Assembly: GCF_900110875.1 (NCBI RefSeq)
Contig: NZ_FOFM01000016.1
Span: forward strand, 1 to 64,000
From: Pseudovibrio axinellae
GTDB taxonomy: Bacteria; Pseudomonadota; Alphaproteobacteria; Rhizobiales; Stappiaceae
DNA length: 64,000 nt
Direction: 5' to 3'
The notes beneath the pieces were generated by a model. It ran no database searches. It was given only the letters and a program-made list of their open reading frames with translations, and had not been told where the DNA came from. The translations under genes were made by a program, and so were the position numbers. Positions 25,683 through 34,926 of the stretch are shown here, in pieces; positions within the stretch are counted from its first letter, which is position 1, and each line of letters opens with the position of its first letter.

Positions 25683-26781
25683 CAAGCTTCTCCATTAAAC
25701 GAGACCATGTCTCCGGCTCAAGACGCTGCTGAGCCACATAATAGACGGTGGTACCGCCCATCAAATCGCGTGGAAACGGCTTGAATGACACATCATCCGC
25801 TCCATTTTGGCCTACCGCAAGCAAAACGGCATTAACCGAAAGAAGTTGCTGCTCAACTTCTGCAGCCAGATATCCGCGTGCCCCTTCCAGAACACCAGAA
25901 TAGATGGTGGCGTTGTGCGTTGCACTGCTCAATGCCATGATAACCCGGCTTGCGCCTGGATCCTGAGCAGCACGTACAAGCGTTTCTGTTGCACTCGAAA
26001 CCACTGCTTCCACATGTGCTAGTTTGGTTGCACGGCGGGCTGTGTCGCGGTCCCCGAAATAGGCAGCCACATGTACATTGTCGGAGAGCTCACGGATAGC
26101 AAGGCAGGTGTTAAACGTTTCCGCATCGCTCTCGGTGTAAACGATGATCTTTTCTGCATGCTCCACCGCAGCCCGTTTCAGTGTTTCCAGCGTATCGAGC
26201 CGGTCCCCACGAACATAACGAACCCCTTCAGGCACAGTGATATCAGCGGAGGTGGCCAGCAACACAATCTTCGTGTCGTTGTCTCTACCTGCAACCAGAT
26301 TGGTTATCATGCGTTCGGTTCGATCACTGTGATACCCGATGATTACCGTGGCACCGCTGAGGCTTTTGAAGTTACCTCTGCCATCTACCATTCGTCTTAT
26401 CCCTTGAACGAGTGAACTGGTGAGCTTGCTCAACACAGCAGTGAAAATAAGAAGTGCGCCGGGCACAAACCAGATTGCCGAAATAAGGCGGCCAGCTTCT
26501 GTCGCTGGCGACAAGTCACCATACCCAACTGTGGAGGCTGTGGTTGAGGCGAAATATAAAAATACGACGAGATCGGAGGTCAGGCCTGTCTCGCCCGCCC
26601 AGGAAAAAAGAGCCCACGAGATCAGCAGATAAGCGCCGATCAACGAAAATAGGACCCACAAACGCAGTTCGACGAGGTGGTCATAGAACTTGGAGTAAAT
26701 CCGTTGAATAACTGGCACTGCTAAAACTTCCCGGTCCCCACGCACAATTAAATAGACGATAAGCGCCTTTGTGGCAGACAA
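25663..26781 (-). CDS. Potassium channel with TrkA-N (RCK) domain
   Basis: The 372-residue protein has two membrane helices (LWVLFSLIGAYLLISWALF and WFVPGALLIFTAVLSKL) around a pore loop with the potassium selectivity filter TVGYGD. A cytoplasmic TrkA-N/RCK Rossmann domain follows (SGATVIIGYHSDRTERMITN), then a C-terminal part. It should form tetrameric, ligand-gated K+ channels of the 2TM type. It heads the minus-strand half of a divergent membrane-stress locus, an arrangement also seen with PspA/ATP-grasp modules in other proteobacteria. The E. coli yjf operon lacks it. Family is certain; its link to stress is inferred from context. Confidence 0.88.
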   Translation of the reverse strand: MSATKALIVYLIVRGDREVLAVPVIQRIYSKFYDHLVELRLWVLFSLIGAYLLISWALFSWAGETGLTSDLVVFLYFASTTASTVGYGDLSPATEAGRLISAIWFVPGALLIFTAVLSKLTSSLVQGIRRMVDGRGNFKSLSGATVIIGYHSDRTERMITNLVAGRDNDTKIVLLATSADITVPEGVRYVRGDRLDTLETLKRAAVEHAEKIIVYTESDAETFNTCLAIRELSDNVHVAAYFGDRDTARRATKLAHVEAVVSSATETLVRAAQDPGASRVIMALSSATHNATIYSGVLEGARGYLAAEVEQQLLSVNAVLLAVGQNGADDVSFKPFPRDLMGGTTVYYVAQQRLEPETWSRLMEKLDAAVLA

Positions 26782-26966
26782 TCAAAAATTAATCCTATGA
26801 TTGATAGGCAATTATATTGACTTTGCAAATCAGCGAAAGCAATTATTCGACTAAACTACGAATATTTCCTGTTTTAGGCATCTATCGCCTTCCGAAGGTT
26901 GTAGATTAAGGCTCGCAACCTATTTAAGCCCTTTAACCTACATGGTTTTGGATTGGAGAATTGATA

Positions 26967-27407
26967 ATGGCTCAGCCGGTTAGCCACTGGACTGCATCAA
27001 GCCTGGTAGGGGCGCTGCAAGCCTCACCAGAAACATCCTCAGAAGAGATGGAGTTTGTCGCTGCGCCCGAGACAAAGGACGTTTTTGAGGTGCACATGAA
27101 GAGCGCGGGTGATGTTGTTCTTTTTGTAGTTGTCAGTGCAGCACAAATCACTACCTCAACCATTCTTTGGGGACGGGATGAGCTGGACGATCCGCAAGCA
27201 TTTGAGGCACTTATGCTGCGTTCACACCGCACCCTCATGCCACTCAGTGCTCTCTCAATCGGCAAGATTGGTGACCGTGAATACCATGAGTTGTTCGGCA
27301 CCATGTCTTCCACCTCACCTCTTGCTGAGATCATTGAAGAGTTCAAAGTGATCGCAGAAAACGCAATCGAACTGGCCCGTGAACTCGGTCCAAAAGCCAG
27401 CGCATAA
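26967..27407 (+). CDS. DUF2170 protein (YjfI-like)
   Basis: The 146-residue protein begins MAQPVSHWTASSLVGALQ, the DUF2170 pattern, followed by an alpha/beta body (VEVHMKSAGDVVLFVVVSAA-like strands) and an amphipathic helix. The start ATG 26967 has ggag 8 bases before it. It is first of three plus-strand genes (DUF2170, PspA, ATP-grasp ligase), matching yjfI-yjfJ-yjfC of E. coli. The promoter must lie in the 185-base gap to the divergent channel gene. Molecular function unknown. Confidence 0.8.
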   Translation: MAQPVSHWTASSLVGALQASPETSSEEMEFVAAPETKDVFEVHMKSAGDVVLFVVVSAAQITTSTILWGRDELDDPQAFEALMLRSHRTLMPLSALSIGKIGDREYHELFGTMSSTSPLAEIIEEFKVIAENAIELARELGPKASA

Positions 27408-27419
27408 CAGGAGTCATCT

Positions 27420-28091
27420 ATGAGCATTTGGGGCAAACTGTTTTCCGCTGTGAAGGGGCATGTCAACACGGCAGCTGAAAACATTCAGGATTCCAACTTG
27501 ATGGTGATCCTGGAACAAGAAATTCGGGAAGCAAAAGAAGCGATCGCCAAAGCCAAGGACGAACGCGCGCGCATGACCGCAAACAGAGTGCTGAAAGAGC
27601 GCTCCGTTGCTGAACTGGAAAGCGAAGTGCATCGCCGCACAGACGCTGCTCGCACAGCAAAATCAACCGGCGATGAAGTACTGGCCGTTGAAATCATTGA
27701 GAGCATTCTCAAGCTGAAAGAGAAGTCAATCTCAGAACAGGACCTGGCTGATCAATACAAGGCGACAGAAGAAAAGATGGATGCCTCTATCCGTCAGTCG
27801 CAAAGCCGTATCGAGAACCTGAACCGTAAGATCGAAAGCGCCAAGGCGACAGAAGCTTTGATCCATGCACAAAAGGCTTCTTCCACCAGCACAGTCGCGT
27901 CCAACGGCAAGCTGGCAAGCGCAGTTGATAGTCTGGACCGCCTTGAACAACGGCAGGCCCATCAGCAAGCCATGCTGGAAGCAGCCGAGCAAGAAGCGCG
28001 GGTTGATAGCGGTGCCGATCTTGAAGAAAAGATCAAGCGACTTGAGCGTCCGGGCCAAGGCGATGTGCAAAAACTTCTAGAAGCCCTGTAA
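27420..28091 (+). CDS. PspA/IM30-family protein (YjfJ-like)
   Basis: The 223-residue protein is almost all coiled coil, with the PspA start MSIWGKLFSAVKGHVNTAAE and conserved NLMVILEQEIREAKEAIAKA. PspA/IM30 proteins are bacterial ESCRT-III relatives. They assemble on damaged membranes and keep the proton gradient. Length is the family's usual 220-230. It follows DUF2170 by 12 bases with a good aggag ribosome site and precedes the ATP-grasp gene by 16 bases. In this module type PspA is thought to work with DUF2491/DUF350 membrane partners, which are encoded divergently here. Confidence 0.88.
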   Translation: MSIWGKLFSAVKGHVNTAAENIQDSNLMVILEQEIREAKEAIAKAKDERARMTANRVLKERSVAELESEVHRRTDAARTAKSTGDEVLAVEIIESILKLKEKSISEQDLADQYKATEEKMDASIRQSQSRIENLNRKIESAKATEALIHAQKASSTSTVASNGKLASAVDSLDRLEQRQAHQQAMLEAAEQEARVDSGADLEEKIKRLERPGQGDVQKLLEAL

Positions 28092-28107
28092 GCACCTGAG
28101 CTGATTT

Positions 28108-29271
28108 ATGAAACGAATATTGTTGCCTGAGCGCTCCGACTGGAAACAACAGGCAGAAGCGCTAGGCTTCAATTTTCACAGTATGTACGGCGAACCTTAT
28201 TGGGATGAAAGCCGTGCATACCAGTTCACGCTCAAGCAGATTGAGGAAGATCTGGAAGACGTAACGGCAGGGATTTACAGCCTCTGTCTGGAGCTCGTCG
28301 ACAAAGCCGTTCAAAGTGAGCAAATGATGCGTGCGCTCCAGATTCCAGAGAGATACTGGGACTGGATCGCGCAATCATGGAAGAACTCAGAGCCCGCACT
28401 CTATGGGCGGTTTGATCTGGTTTATGACGGCACTGGTCCGGCAAAGATGCTGGAATTTAACGCCGACACCCCAACCTCGTTGTATGAGACAGGCTTCTTC
28501 CAGTGGAACTGGCTGGAAGACCAGCTCACCCGCGGCGGCATTCCCAAGACCGCCGACCAGTTTAACTCTTTGCAAGACAAGCTGATCATCCGCTTAGCTG
28601 AGATCTTGGAAGCCGGAGACCATCTGCATTTCTCCTGCGTGAAGGATGCGATTGAAGACCGCGCAACTGTGCGCTACCTGCAAGATTGCGCACGTCAGGC
28701 AGGACTTCAGGATCACTTCGTCTTTATCGAAGATATTGGCGTAGATGAGCAATTCCAGTTCGCCGATCAAGAAGAGTACGTGATCGAGAACCTCTTCAAG
28801 CTCTATCCCTACGAAGACATGTTCCGTGAGTCTTATGGGCCTATCCTGCCCAAAACCAACATGCGCCTCATCGAACCACCCTGGAAGGCCATTTTATCCA
28901 ATAAGGGCATGCTCCCACTGCTTTGGCAGATGTTCAAAGGACATCCGAACCTGTTGCCAACTTATTTTGAACAAGACACAGACAAAACCGACCTGACCAG
29001 CCGCTTCGTGAGAAAGCCGATCTTCAGCCGCGAAGGGGCGAATGTCTCTATCATTGAAGGGACGCAAGTGACCGAGGAGGTGCACGGACCATACGGTGGA
29101 GAGGGCTTCGTCCAGCAAGCCTATTGTCCAATCCCGCAATACGGTGAGGACTTCACCGTGATTGGATCATGGGTTATCGGAGATGAGCCAGCAGGAATTG
29201 GGATCCGTGAAGACAGTTCAAAGATTACCAAGGATCTGTCGCGTTTCATCCCGCACTACATTTACGACTAA
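28108..29271 (+). CDS. Glutathionylspermidine synthase-like ATP-grasp ligase (YjfC-like)
   Basis: The 387-residue protein has the glutathionylspermidine synthetase pre-ATP-grasp and ATP-grasp domain: LEFNADTPTSLYETG near residue 118, EPPWKAILSNKGMLPLLW, FVRKPIFSREGANVSI with the ATP-binding Lys, and EGFVQQAYCPIPQYG. It lacks the amidase domain of E. coli Gss, as YjfC does. It should ligate a carboxylate to an amine using ATP. The true substrate of YjfC-type enzymes is not known; peptides or polyamine conjugates have been proposed. A spermidine pathway is encoded elsewhere in this window. It is the last gene of the PspA operon. Family certain, substrate unknown. Confidence 0.85.
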   Translation: MKRILLPERSDWKQQAEALGFNFHSMYGEPYWDESRAYQFTLKQIEEDLEDVTAGIYSLCLELVDKAVQSEQMMRALQIPERYWDWIAQSWKNSEPALYGRFDLVYDGTGPAKMLEFNADTPTSLYETGFFQWNWLEDQLTRGGIPKTADQFNSLQDKLIIRLAEILEAGDHLHFSCVKDAIEDRATVRYLQDCARQAGLQDHFVFIEDIGVDEQFQFADQEEYVIENLFKLYPYEDMFRESYGPILPKTNMRLIEPPWKAILSNKGMLPLLWQMFKGHPNLLPTYFEQDTDKTDLTSRFVRKPIFSREGANVSIIEGTQVTEEVHGPYGGEGFVQQAYCPIPQYGEDFTVIGSWVIGDEPAGIGIREDSSKITKDLSRFIPHYIYD

Positions 29272-29429
29272 CGTTTTCTTGCTGAGACTTAACCATTAAA
29301 GCGGCATATGTTGCACCAGTATTAGCAGCACTTTGTAAGTCATTTTAGATTTTCGAATGTGCAGCTACTAAGGAAAATAGTTATGATAAATGATAACAGT
29401 TCTGGTAAAAAGATTATCCGTCAACAAGG

Positions 29430-29667
29430 ATAGTTGGACAAAATCGGCTTTCGAATAGCGGAGTGTCTGCGCCTTTTGCGTGGTGATGTTAAGCGGCTTG
29501 TGTGTGGTAGCGCAAGCGGCAGTTTTTGCAGAGTTTTGCGTTTAAACACCTGCCGATGCGGTAGGATCTGTTTATCTCGCCCGCAATAGGCGCAGCCCTA
29601 TCTGGATAACGGACACCTGGAGCTGGACAACAACGCAGCCGAACGCGCCATGAAGCCTGTGGCATAG
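29430..29667. pseudogene. Insertion-sequence debris: IS3 OrfB tail and IS66 TnpC fragment
   Basis: On the minus strand, 29489 to about 29545 encodes RLRYHTQAA then a stop. This is the end of an IS3 OrfB like the one ending at 919, and the bases beyond (29430-29488) match that element's right end. On the plus strand, 29596-29667 reads YLDNGHLELDNNAAERAMKP then stop, the signature near the end of IS66-type TnpC transposases. Both are scraps. Confidence 0.7.
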
Positions 29668-29772
29668 GTTTTCTCCAAAGATGAAGCCAGGCACCTGCTC
29701 CGTGAAATATCTCAGCACTACGCTAGAGACTGAAAAATCCGCCATTGATGCGATCAGTAATACTTTTCTCAA

Positions 29773-30440
29773 TCATTTTTTACTCTCAAGGTATCTGGTC
29801 GTGTTGAAGCAAAAAACATGTAGGAGTACAGGCCAAACGAAATATACCAAGAAGCTAACTAGGATAATTGATGAAACTAATGGCGTTTCGCCCGCGAAGA
29901 AGTAGCCAAGTGCGGAGCTTCCTATGAGGTCCTCTGGCGCGACAAAATTATGAAACCCTGGCAATAAAATGTGAAATATCAAAATAGGGGCGATAAGAAA
30001 CAGGGGCACAAATATTAAAAATTGTAGTACCAGTTGACCAGGTGTAAAGGTCTTATCATCGAGACCTACAGGTCTCTTGTTGCACAAGGTGCACAGCAAA
30101 CAAAGGACAGCAATGTTCACCAATACGTAAACAACGTAAAATTGCCTATATGGTTCCATCATGTAATATTGCGCGATGGGTTCAACACCGTAAATTATTG
30201 CGATGACAAACAAACCTGTCCACACGGCAGGATAGAACCCAGAACGATAAGACAATTCCTTGTATAGTGCGTATAAAAGTCACCAGAAGACAAGAAATAC
30301 CCCAAGACCGATACTTCTTATGTCAAAGTAGTAATATAAAAACACAATCACAAAAGTAACACCACCTAGAACAATATGTCTCAAGGGGGTGTTTTTCTTA
30401 TCAAAAAACAGCGGCACTATTTTAATAACCTCTAACCTGG
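29773..30440 (-). pseudogene. Multi-pass membrane protein interrupted by an in-frame stop
   Basis: Reading leftward from about 30440, one frame encodes KIVPLFFDKKNTPLRHIVLG, the helix VTFVIVFLYYYF and GLGVFLVFW, then a TGA near 30280. The same frame then continues LLYALYKELSYRSGFYPAVW and three more membrane helices to a stop at 29773. The frame on both sides of the TGA looks coding, with four or five helices in total. I recognise no family. No clear start codon precedes the first part. It is either a pseudogene or has restarted translation at the 160-codon part (start 30255). Confidence 0.45.
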
Positions 30441-31600
30441 GGCGTTTTTGAAGGAGAGTCGATAGTCAGACTGCCTCTCCAATAGAACGCAATCATACAT
30501 TTTGATGGCCTGCAAGTTCTCCCCCAACAACAGGTATTCCAGGCAACCAACCGTTACGCATCTTACCCAGCGTCGTTGCGGATATATCAGCGGCAGGACG
30601 GAAAAATTCTTCTGTGAATACAATTCCCCGCACCAGCGTTGCTCTTACCAGACAAAGACCAGCTTGCTGTCCCGACTGTCTCACCACCTGAGGCTGTCAG
30701 CTATACTCATTCCTCCAGTAATAAAGCAAAGCTCCTTTGACCATACCTCGCCTGAACATGAACCCTCATGTAACTTCGCTGGTCGCTTAAAATAGTGCCC
30801 TCGATGGTCAAAAGACGAATTTCCTAAAGCACAACGCACCAGTAAAAGCACGCGCCCACGGGGAAGCAGTGCTCCAAAAAACTTTATCCCCCTGTGCCCA
30901 AACACCCCTTACTCTTAGTTGCATGCCCACGTAACGGGCTACTGGCGGACCGTCCGTCAGTGTGGCGTGGGCTGGGTGGGGCTGCTGGGGGAAGTAACGT
31001 ATCTTTCCAGCAGGTCCGGTGGAACCGATTTTCAGAGGTGACCGCATGCTCTGGAAGGAAGGGCTCAAGCCTGAAGGGCATCACGCGGTGGCAGGCTCCA
31101 TTGGGGCTTGTCAGGGATGAAGGATCTGTTTGGGCAAGGAAACGCCCCCAAACAAGGCCTTATTCTTCCAGGAAACTGGCTATCGTGTCTTTCAGTATAA
31201 GAGCGATGTTGTCCATACCAAAATGCCCGGGCAAGGCGACAAGCCAATGCCGAAGAAACTAATTTAATAAGTAGCGCAGGCATTGCCTGCTCGCCTTGCT
31301 CACCCCGTATCCGGGGTTTTCAGCTTCACCACTGCATGGCCAGCCATGCGGTGCTATTGGCACATGGATCGGCAGCACATGCGACGCATACCGACCAGCG
31401 GTCGTTGTCGGCTCTTCACCTGATCGCAGCTTGATGCCAAGGCTATGAGTGCAATATGAGCAGACCTCCCTGCCCCTATCAAATCCCAGCCAGTTGTCGG
31501 CGAGTAATAAACTATCATGTTCAGTATGTCATACTGCCATGACGCTTCATCATCTAACTTACGGGTCAGTACACTTCGCACAAATAGCTAATATAGCGAG
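30441..31600. other. Degenerate region with broken ORFs
   Basis: No intact gene is visible. On the minus strand 30432-30687 contains GIVFTEEFFRPAADISATTL and MRNGWLPGIPVVGGE, then a shift. This looks like a decayed small helix-turn-helix (excisionase-type) gene. On the plus strand, from ATG 31045, a frame reads MLWKEGLKPEGHHAVAGSIG, meets a TGA, then continues LFFQETGYRVFQYKSDVVHT to a stop near 31266; I do not recognise it. A terminator-like hairpin accccg/cggggt plus T-run lies at 31302-31320. All of this is weak. Confidence 0.35.
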
Positions 31601-31681
31601 ATGTTAGCTGCTCTTCTTTCAGTTGGCGACAGCCAAGGTTTAAGCCGGTGCTATGACCCGCAACCCTCTAAGGAGTTTGCG

Positions 31682-32077
31682 ATGTCTTCGAAACATGAAA
31701 CACTTATCAAATCCATGTTGATCGATTTGCTGGAGCAACAGCGTATTGATCGAGTGACTGACTATTTCACCGAGGACGCATTGCTTATGATCAACAACAC
31801 CCGCCTCGTTGGAATAAAGGCAATTTTACAGCGACTGGCTTGGATACGCGATAACCAACCTGCATTGAAACTCTCAATAAAACGGGTGTTCTTTAATGGC
31901 GATGAGGGTTTCGAACATCATGAATCAGAGGCGACCAATGATCAGGGCGAAACCATATGCTTCAAGCTTTTCAGCTTTATCCAGATGCGTGATGATAAGG
32001 TCTGTCGTTATGAGGTTGTGGCGATACAGACTATCGGACAGGGAGATATCGGAGTGACAACTGCCATCAATGTCTAG
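31682..32077 (+). CDS. SnoaL/NTF2-like domain protein
   Basis: The 131-residue protein starts at ATG 31682, set by aaggag 8 bases before it; the frame is open from 31601 but lacks such a site there. It has the NTF2-like pattern: N-terminal helices (LIKSMLIDLLEQQRIDRVTD), YFTEDALLMINNTRLVGIKA, then strands ending in LFSFIQMRDDKVCRYEVVAI. SnoaL/ketosteroid-isomerase-like proteins bind small hydrophobic ligands. It ends soon after the last strand, without the extra tail of the 22191-22718 protein. It stands alone in a poor region. Confidence 0.7.
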   Translation: MSSKHETLIKSMLIDLLEQQRIDRVTDYFTEDALLMINNTRLVGIKAILQRLAWIRDNQPALKLSIKRVFFNGDEGFEHHESEATNDQGETICFKLFSFIQMRDDKVCRYEVVAIQTIGQGDIGVTTAINV

Positions 32078-32348
32078 AATTTCCTGTAGCTGATAGGCAA
32101 AAAATAACCCTTGGATCTATAATGCCGCGTGTTTATAGGCTTGCCGCAATGTAAATTGCTTCAAGACCGGCTCTATAACAACTTCGACTGCGAGTTAGGT
32201 CGCCTTTACCGAGCGCTTACTCTTCGCTTTGAAAGTTTAATACTCACCAGCACCGGACACTAGTGAAGCCCAGAACAATCATAACTTGAGATATAAATAA
32301 CTCTTTAAATCCAGCAATTTATCTATTTCAATTTCGCGACCTAAGAAC

Positions 32349-32795
32349 TTACCTTTCGTTAAACTGCAACCAGAACCCCGATGATAACTCAGGCTTCCAT
32401 ATAAAATGGCCGCGACCTGCCATAAGCACGTGCCCACATGCATCAATGAGTGCCCAGAACGCAAAATCTGAATAGGTGTACAGAACCTCATACTTTGCCA
32501 GATTGTATTCGGAGTTCGATTTGTCATTAGGATCATGACTAGCTGGACGAACTCTCATTTCACCAACATTCAGAGCCGATCCGTCAGGAGGAAATAGTTC
32601 TGCCACGTTACTGTTGCTGCGGGTCTTCATTTTAGCGAGCAAGACTTGCCTCATTTCCTGTTCAGTCAGGTTCGGCCTGCATTCTTTCGGCCTCTCCATC
32701 TGGATAAAAGCAACAAGGACAAACAGAAAAAGGCCAGTCACCACCCATAAAGCTCTTGTCAAATACACCCGTTGAATACCCAATACGAGCATCAA
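32349..32795 (-). CDS. Hypothetical membrane-anchored protein
   Basis: The 148-residue protein has one N-terminal membrane helix (LWVVTGLFLFVLVAFIQM). A polar domain follows with two cysteines (one in PKECRPN, one in DACGHV). The sequence RPASHDPNDKSNSEYNLAKY precedes FWALIDACGHVLMAGRGHFI. It probably faces the periplasm. No family recognised. There are two adjacent ATG codons at the start. Confidence 0.5.
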   Translation of the reverse strand: MMLVLGIQRVYLTRALWVVTGLFLFVLVAFIQMERPKECRPNLTEQEMRQVLLAKMKTRSNSNVAELFPPDGSALNVGEMRVRPASHDPNDKSNSEYNLAKYEVLYTYSDFAFWALIDACGHVLMAGRGHFIWKPELSSGFWLQFNER

Positions 32796-33021
32796 TAACT
32801 CACTTGGCTGGTGCCTATGTTAAAATGATCTTTTGGTGCGCCTGCTGGCTCGCCGAAGCAAGCCCCCTTTAAAAACCACGCTCCGTTGCTAACAAAAATT
32901 GAGACTGCCACTGCCAGAACTCTCGACTGTCTGTTTTTCGATTGAAGTGGCTTTCAAGCTTAATATTTCATTATATTGGGAATGAAGGAAATGGTACGAG
33001 CAACTAATATTAGAGACGGGT

Positions 33022-33222
33022 ATGAAAGATACAGAATTCCTCAGCTTTTCTCCTGACTTTGCCCAGGCTATGGCGTTTTTTCAGGCGCAGGAAAATTATA
33101 AGGCCTCCCCTCTGCTCCAGTTACATGGTGCCAATGGGCAGACCTTTCTTGCCAAAGACGAAACAAACCGGATGGGGCTGGGTGCATTTAAGGCACTTGG
33201 AGCCCCGCTTCTCTCAGTTTGA
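33022..33222 (+). pseudogene. Diaminopropionate ammonia-lyase, N-terminal fragment
   Basis: The 66 codons read MAFFQAQENYKASPLLQLHG, then FLAKDETNRMGLGAFKALGA, then stop. This is the start of PLP-dependent diaminopropionate ammonia-lyase (YgeX type). The family's KDES/T-R-GLNAFK block includes the PLP-binding Lys. The remaining ~330 residues are missing, so it cannot be active. It lies at the edge of the nonribosomal peptide locus and may mark where that locus joined the chromosome. Confidence 0.65.
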
Positions 33223-33349
33223 GTAATGCTGTTGCATTTAGGCTTGAACCTACATCATTCAAAGTATTTATTGGTATTAGGATAAAATTTATTTCCGATA
33301 GAGCCAGAGCCCCTATCCTTCAAACAAACGAAGTCGTGTTACGTGGCAG

Positions 33350-34261
33350 TCAGTCTGCCAACTCCATCTCATTCATGATTAGGTGAGGTTCTGCGGCAGC
33401 TGGTTGAGTGCCTAAAACAGTCACGCGTTCGCCAAAGCGGGAGTATGGATAGTAATCCCACACTGCGCGATGCTGCGTGCAGCGATTGTCCCAAAGTACC
33501 AATGTGCCCGGCTCCCAACGTATACGGCAATTCAATGCCTGTTCACGCTCAACGAGTTGAAAGAGCATCTTCAAAATGGCATCACTCTCCTCTTCGGATA
33601 AATTTGGGATATGCGTTGTAAAGCCTGAGTTCACAAAAAGCATTGGCTTGCCTGTCTCAGGATGTTTCGCAACTATTGGGTGCTCAGTTTTAGGTAGCCC
33701 TTTTGGTGGCGTGAAGCCCTTCCACGGCACGGCTCCATCGTGAACTGCAGTAAGCCCAAGTAAGAACTCTTTCATCATAGGCGACAACATCTCATAGGCC
33801 AGATGCATGTTCGCGAACAAGGTATCTCCACCGCATCCAAGCTCAGGTGTTTCATGCATGTACAACATCGAGCTATGCGAAGGCGCAGGATCCGCTGTGC
33901 CATCCGTATGCCACACCTCTCCTGCTACAAAGCGAGATTTCTTACCGGCACGGATTAAGACAATCTCTGGATCATCACCATCAATGTCACTCAGTGGAAG
34001 AGCACGCAGTGTACCAAACTGCCGGGCAAACTCCTTTTGTTGGTCTTTGGTGAGTTTTTGGTTGCGGAACACCAGAACATGGTTCTCAAGAAACGCACGG
34101 TGAATCTCTGCAAACTGCTCTTTGCTTACGCCATCAGATAGATTTACTCCGCAAACTTCAGCACCAATGACCGGTGTAAGGCGGTCCAGCTGAATATGCC
34201 GGTAGGTTTCTCGAGGCGCTGCCGCAATACTTTCAATAGCTGTCAGAGCATGTTCATGCAT
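33350..34261 (-). CDS. TauD/TfdA-family Fe(II)/2-oxoglutarate dioxygenase
   Basis: The 303-residue enzyme has the iron triad: His and Asp in WHTDGTA and a distal His in TQHRAVWDYYP. The 2-oxoglutarate-binding Arg lies in RFGERVTVLG. Start ATG 34261 follows a textbook aaggag site; codons further upstream belong to the previous gene's end. Enzymes of this family hydroxylate or desaturate unactivated carbons; taurine dioxygenase is one member, amino-acid hydroxylases in peptide clusters another. As last gene of the operon facing the synthetases, it probably hydroxylates a building block or peptide residue, for example the basic residue of module 4 or Pro. A housekeeping sulfonate role is possible. 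Confidence 0.82.
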   Translation of the reverse strand: MHEHALTAIESIAAAPRETYRHIQLDRLTPVIGAEVCGVNLSDGVSKEQFAEIHRAFLENHVLVFRNQKLTKDQQKEFARQFGTLRALPLSDIDGDDPEIVLIRAGKKSRFVAGEVWHTDGTADPAPSHSSMLYMHETPELGCGGDTLFANMHLAYEMLSPMMKEFLLGLTAVHDGAVPWKGFTPPKGLPKTEHPIVAKHPETGKPMLFVNSGFTTHIPNLSEEESDAILKMLFQLVEREQALNCRIRWEPGTLVLWDNRCTQHRAVWDYYPYSRFGERVTVLGTQPAAAEPHLIMNEMELAD

Positions 34262-34284
34262 GAAGTTTTCTCCTTGGAAAAAAG

Positions 34285-34926
34285 TTAAACAATAACAGTT
34301 CGAAGGCATCTAACGAGGTGCTGTAGAGCTTCACAGTAACGCCTCTCCAACTCACCAAATGCATGAGCACACGCAAAGGCATAGGCCGAAGCTTTAAACA
34401 GGCTGAGTAAAGCAGTCGTATTTGCATCTTGCAGCGAGCCATCAGTAAACAGTTTGGCGTTTATGTTGGAATGAACTTGCGCGTTTGCTCGCGCAAACGC
34501 CTTGGTATTGGCTTCGCTGTTTAAAGTGCCATAATAATCAGCATAAGCTACCGCAGAGCCAAACTCGCTCTCGATCATATCTTTGTTGCCCGCGGCAAAC
34601 TCAAGCGCACTGGAGTGTGAAACGCGGTAGGTTTTCTCCGCGACAAACGCAAGGCGAAACAGGACTAAATAGGCGCCTTCTAACGCATCGAGCCAATGCT
34701 CTAAAACTGGCATATCCCCTATCGCCGCTTTGCAATGCATATCTTTCAGGCATTCCAGCTCACGGGTGCTTTCCCCACGCATCTGTGCTGCGTCAATTCC
34801 AAGCACCAGTACTGTTCGCCCCATGTACGCATGGAGCTTCTGAACCGTACCATCGGTCAACAAAGACATGGTACAGCTCGTCAGATCAGCCTCAATGTGT
34901 TCTTGCTTCAAATCACGCACCAACAT
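34285..34926 (-). CDS. Unknown helical protein of the peptide operon
   Basis: The 213-residue protein starts at ATG 34926 after a ggggg site, overlapping the upstream gene's stop by 14 bases. It looks all-helical and soluble, with conserved-looking stretches such as MPVLEHWLDALEGAYLVLFR, HSSALEFAAGNKDMIESEFG and AFACAHAFGELERRYCEALQ. The layout of helices with spaced His and Glu resembles heme-oxygenase-like or TENA-type folds that hold metal or flavin, but I cannot assign it. Its overlap with both neighbours means it belongs to the same pathway. A longer start at 34956 is possible but less likely. Confidence 0.6.
   Translation of the reverse strand: MLVRDLKQEHIEADLTSCTMSLLTDGTVQKLHAYMGRTVLVLGIDAAQMRGESTRELECLKDMHCKAAIGDMPVLEHWLDALEGAYLVLFRLAFVAEKTYRVSHSSALEFAAGNKDMIESEFGSAVAYADYYGTLNSEANTKAFARANAQVHSNINAKLFTDGSLQDANTTALLSLFKASAYAFACAHAFGELERRYCEALQHLVRCLRTVIV

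Noticed and set aside
31601-31681. Longer start for the SnoaL-like protein
   Set aside because: The ATG at 31682 has a proper aaggag site and begins the conserved part; the extension has neither.
31682-32077. Second NTF2-leader precursor
   Set aside because: Has the NTF2-like pattern but ends soon after the fold without a clear tail and has no radical SAM or PqqD neighbours.
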